DNA of 64,000 nucleotides from Tundrisphaera sp051175315 (lineage in GTDB: Bacteria > Planctomycetota > Planctomycetia > Isosphaerales > Isosphaeraceae), in assembly GCF_051175315.1 (NCBI RefSeq), contig NZ_CP195100.1, forward strand, positions 1,364,001-1,428,000. The letters are read 5' to 3'. Positions 61,539 to 64,000 of the stretch are shown here, piece by piece. A model generated the notes under the pieces. That model saw only the letters and a program-made list of their open reading frames with translations, was not told the DNA's origin and did no database searches. The translations under genes were made by a program, and so were the position numbers. How positions within the stretch are numbered: the first letter of the stretch is position 1; the number at the start of each line of letters is the position of its first letter.

Positions 61539-62888
61539 TCAGGCCGGATTCGCCCCGGGGTGTTGCCACGGGGCCCGATAGGGGCGGATGAGGCGGCGAT
61601 TGGCCTCGTCGTCGCCGATGACGCGGTGGGCCACCGGGTCCCATTCCAGGGTCCGGCCGAGCCCGAGCGCCAGGTTCGCCAGGATGCAGCTCGCCGTCGA
61701 GATGTGGCCCTGCTCGATGTCGGCCACCGGGCGGCCTCGGGACTCGATGTTGGCGAGCAGGTCGCGCATGTGCCCCCGGATCGCGGGGGCGACGTGCTTC
61801 TCCAGGTCCTTCTCGGTCCGGTCCTCGGGGTACTGGTCGAGTTCGTAGGCGACCTCGGCGTGCATCGGCTTCCCCGGCCCGTTCGGGGTGAAGTCGTAGC
61901 CCTGCACGCTCGCCTTGAGCGTCCCCTTCTCGCCGTAGATCGTGGCCCCCCAGGGGTATTTGGGGTCGGGTGCGGGCCCCCAGCTCCGATGCTGCCAGAC
62001 GACCGGCAGGCCGTCGAAGTCGAACGTGGCCGTCTGGGTGTCGGGGATGTTGGCCTTGGTGCCCCCCTCGACCAGGATGCCGCCGGCCGACGAGATCCGC
62101 TTCGGCCAGCCCAGGCCGAGCATCCACCGGACCATGTCGAGCATGTGCACGCACATGTCGCCGACGATGCCGTTGCTGTACTCGGTGAAGGCCCGCCAGC
62201 TCCGGGGGTGGACCATCGAATTGTAGGGACGCATCGGCGCCGGGCCGGTCCACATCTCGTAGTCGAGGTGGGCGGGCGGGGCCGAGTCGGGCGGGTTCCC
62301 CTTGTTCCGCATGTGGTAGTAGCAATAGATCTCGACCAGGCCTGCCTTGCCCAGCAAGCCCTCGCGGACCACCCGGTCCCGCGCCTCGATCAGGTGGGGC
62401 GTGCTCCGCCGCTGGGTGCCCACCTGCACGACGCGGCCGTGCTTGCGGGCGGCGGCGACCATGGCCTGGCCCTCGGCCACGTCGATGCTGATCGGCTTCT
62501 GGACGTAGACGTCGGCCCCGGCCTCAACGGCGGCGATCATCGGCAGGGCGTGCCAGTGGTCGGGCGTGGCGATCAGGACGATGTCCAGGTCCTTCTCCGC
62601 CAGCATCGCGCGATAGTCGCGATAGGTGCGCGGAGCCTTCTTCGACGCCTGGCGCTCGGCGACCATCGCCGCCGCCCCTTCGAGCATCTGCGAATCGACG
62701 TCGCAGAGCGAGACGACCTCGACCGGGGCGACCTGGATCAGTCGGAACAGGTCCGCCTTGCCATACCAACCGCAGCCGATCAGGCCGACCCGCTTGGCCT
62801 CGCGGGAGGTTGCGCCGGCGATCCGGTCCACCGCCCCGGGGATGGCCAGCCCGGCCGCACTCGCCTGGAGGAACTCGCGACGCTGCAT
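61539..62888 (-). CDS. Tat-exported Gfo/Idh/MocA-family oxidoreductase
   Basis: A 449-residue NAD(P)-dependent oxidoreductase with a twin-arginine signal (MQRREFLQASAAGLAIPGA). The dinucleotide site is VGLIGCGWYGKADL, followed by SLCDVDSQM, VLIATPDHWHALPMI and VYVQKPISIDVAEG, where Gln replaces the Glu of the usual EKP motif. The C-terminal alpha/beta domain has VGDMCVHMLDMVRWMLG, with the usual His-Asp. Such exported family members are numerous in planctomycetes and act on sugars or sugar derivatives. The ATG at 62888 follows GGGAGC; an ATG at 62915 is also in frame. Confidence 0.87.
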   Translation of the reverse strand: MQRREFLQASAAGLAIPGAVDRIAGATSREAKRVGLIGCGWYGKADLFRLIQVAPVEVVSLCDVDSQMLEGAAAMVAERQASKKAPRTYRDYRAMLAEKDLDIVLIATPDHWHALPMIAAVEAGADVYVQKPISIDVAEGQAMVAAARKHGRVVQVGTQRRSTPHLIEARDRVVREGLLGKAGLVEIYCYYHMRNKGNPPDSAPPAHLDYEMWTGPAPMRPYNSMVHPRSWRAFTEYSNGIVGDMCVHMLDMVRWMLGLGWPKRISSAGGILVEGGTKANIPDTQTATFDFDGLPVVWQHRSWGPAPDPKYPWGATIYGEKGTLKASVQGYDFTPNGPGKPMHAEVAYELDQYPEDRTEKDLEKHVAPAIRGHMRDLLANIESRGRPVADIEQGHISTASCILANLALGLGRTLEWDPVAHRVIGDDEANRRLIRPYRAPWQHPGANPA

Positions 62889-63103
62889 CGACCCGCTCCC
62901 TTCGAAGGAATCCATCGCGGCCCCTGGCGAGCACGGCGAGATAGCCCGGCGAATCGGCGGACGGGGCGGGCATTGCACCCGACTCGGCCCCCTCCGAGCG
63001 GCCGGTCGACCAGGCCGGCCCGCTCGCGCCTCGACGCGTGCCAGGGTAACGGGCGCCCCACCCATCGTCAAACCCCCATGCCTCCCGCGTCGCGACGATC
63101 CGG

Positions 63104-64000
63104 CTACTTCGGCTCGGGCGGGGTGGGTGCGATGGGGGGCATCGGACGAGCCTTCAACACCGCCTCGACATAGTGGGGCTCGTCCCCGCGGTCGTACCAG
63201 ACCGGGAGCCGGTCCCCGGCCCGTTTCCACCCGACGATCCGGGTCAGGTCCACCCGGTTCCGGACCGCATATTCGCCCGCGTGCGTGATGATGTCCCCGG
63301 GCCTGAGGCCCGCCTCCTCGGCGGCACTCCCCGGGATGACCTCCTTCACGATGCAACCCTTCTCATGGGCCTCCCCGTAGACGCCCAGCACCGGGCCGTT
63401 GGCCGCGACGGAGATCGTGTAGAAGAGGCTCGCCATGCCCAGCGCGTTGACCAGGCCATGCAGGAGGATCGGGGCGACCAGCGTCTTCCTCCACCCGTAC
63501 AGCAGGGCGAGGAAAAGCCCGCCCACCACGATGCTCAGCCTCTGCGCGAGACCGAACGGATGCAAGAGCCCGAAGATCGCGGCGGAAAGGATCGCGGCGA
63601 GGCCGATGGGCATCCTCTGCCGCAAGGCGTTGAATAACATGCCCCGGAAGAAGAGTTCCTCCGCGACGGGGGCGACCACGACCGCAAGGAGGACAAGGGC
63701 AACGGAGTGGTAGCGATCACCGGCCCCAGCAATGGGCTCGAAGAAGTTGTCCTCCTCCTGCGTCCGTGTGATCAGCCAGGCGATGACCGCGACGCCGTAC
63801 ACTGCTGCCATCAGGACGGGCACGGCGAGCAGGGCGTAACCGGCCTCGACCAGGATCCTCCGGGGCCGGGTAAAACGCAGACGTGGCCGCGCGACCAGGA
63901 GCGGCCAGCCGGCGAGCCAGGCATGCTGGATCAGTGCGAGCGGGATCCACGACCAGGCCGGGAAGGAATGGTGGAAGGCACCGGCGTAGAGACGCCCCAC
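63104..64000 (-). CDS. CPBP intramembrane protease with C-terminal PDZ domain (5-prime end outside window)
   Basis: Partial: the first visible codon at 64000 is GTG but the frame may continue outside. Of the visible 298 residues, the first 190 form about six membrane segments with the CPBP motifs EELFFRGMLFNALRQR (Glu-Glu and Arg), LLHPFGLAQR and PILLHGLVNALG (His and Asn). Residues 205-285 form a PDZ domain (GCIVKEVIPGSAAEEAGLRPGDIITHAG). CPBP proteins cleave within membranes, e.g. prenylated or membrane-anchored substrates; PDZ would select targets. The end is Pro-rich (PPIAPTPPEPK). Confidence 0.82.
   Translation of the reverse strand: MGRLYAGAFHHSFPAWSWIPLALIQHAWLAGWPLLVARPRLRFTRPRRILVEAGYALLAVPVLMAAVYGVAVIAWLITRTQEEDNFFEPIAGAGDRYHSVALVLLAVVVAPVAEELFFRGMLFNALRQRMPIGLAAILSAAIFGLLHPFGLAQRLSIVVGGLFLALLYGWRKTLVAPILLHGLVNALGMASLFYTISVAANGPVLGVYGEAHEKGCIVKEVIPGSAAEEAGLRPGDIITHAGEYAVRNRVDLTRIVGWKRAGDRLPVWYDRGDEPHYVEAVLKARPMPPIAPTPPEPK

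Overview
The window is high-GC DNA with almost no spacer between genes and looks like a chromosomal segment of a planctomycete, most likely of the Isosphaeraceae type. The clues are an exported protein with the planctomycete-style N-terminal LETRQLM motif before its CARDB domains, short proteins anchored by an RLTIGGLMALVL-type segment, a TPR-ASPIC/UnbV lipoprotein, a Tat-exported Gfo/Idh/MocA oxidoreductase, a Cys-type sulfatase, and a 16-residue-repeat envelope protein. Taxonomy is inferred from gene content only. I see no insertion sequence, prophage, integron or CRISPR array.

Layout. 0-5.4 kb (+): GT-C glycosyltransferase, nicotinate phosphoribosyltransferase, ParB without an adjacent ParA, and a degenerate histidine-kinase-like protein. 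5.5 kb: tRNA-Pro(TGG). 5.6-8.5 kb (-): deoC, a membrane protein, rnc. 8.7-14.5 kb (+): TPR protein, nitrilase-type amidohydrolase and a 1266-residue TPR/VCBS/ASPIC lipoprotein. 14.4-21.1 kb (-): a tightly overlapping run of proS, a two-segment membrane protein, a WecA/MraY-type transferase, an O-antigen-ligase-like protein, then a CDF metal transporter. 21.5-29.2 kb (mostly +): CARDB protein, YhaM-like nuclease, RNase R, zinc-ribbon protein (-), HEAT protein, amino-acid permease. 29.2-33.1 kb: the repeat protein, a DinB-domain gene whose frame runs through it antisense, a small anchored protein and a gene-free stretch with short repeats. 33.1-42.1 kb (-): cdsA, uppS, purA, carA, an ABC permease and an MMPL transporter.

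42.4-48.3 kb (-) is the centrepiece: six genes read one way behind one good promoter encode a membrane-anchored RING-like protein (E3-like), a YukD/ubiquitin-like beta-grasp protein, an E2 with HPN and catalytic Cys, an E1-like adenylyltransferase, a JAMM protease (DUB-like) with exactly matching metal ligands, and an M48 membrane metallopeptidase. Together they make an apparently complete bacterial ubiquitin-like conjugation and removal pathway tied to the membrane. The M48 gene seems to start at an ATT codon placed behind a strong Shine-Dalgarno sequence.

48.4-64 kb: DMT transporter, fasciclin protein and sulfatase (+), groES-groEL, an M19 dipeptidase, a small lipoprotein and an unknown exported protein (-), nuoL-nuoM and a small exported protein (+), then a Gfo/Idh oxidoreductase and a CPBP-PDZ protease (-) that runs off the window. 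Many promoters can be read as TTGAC-like / TAnnnT boxes with 16-18 bp spacers, and several GC-rich hairpins mark gene ends.
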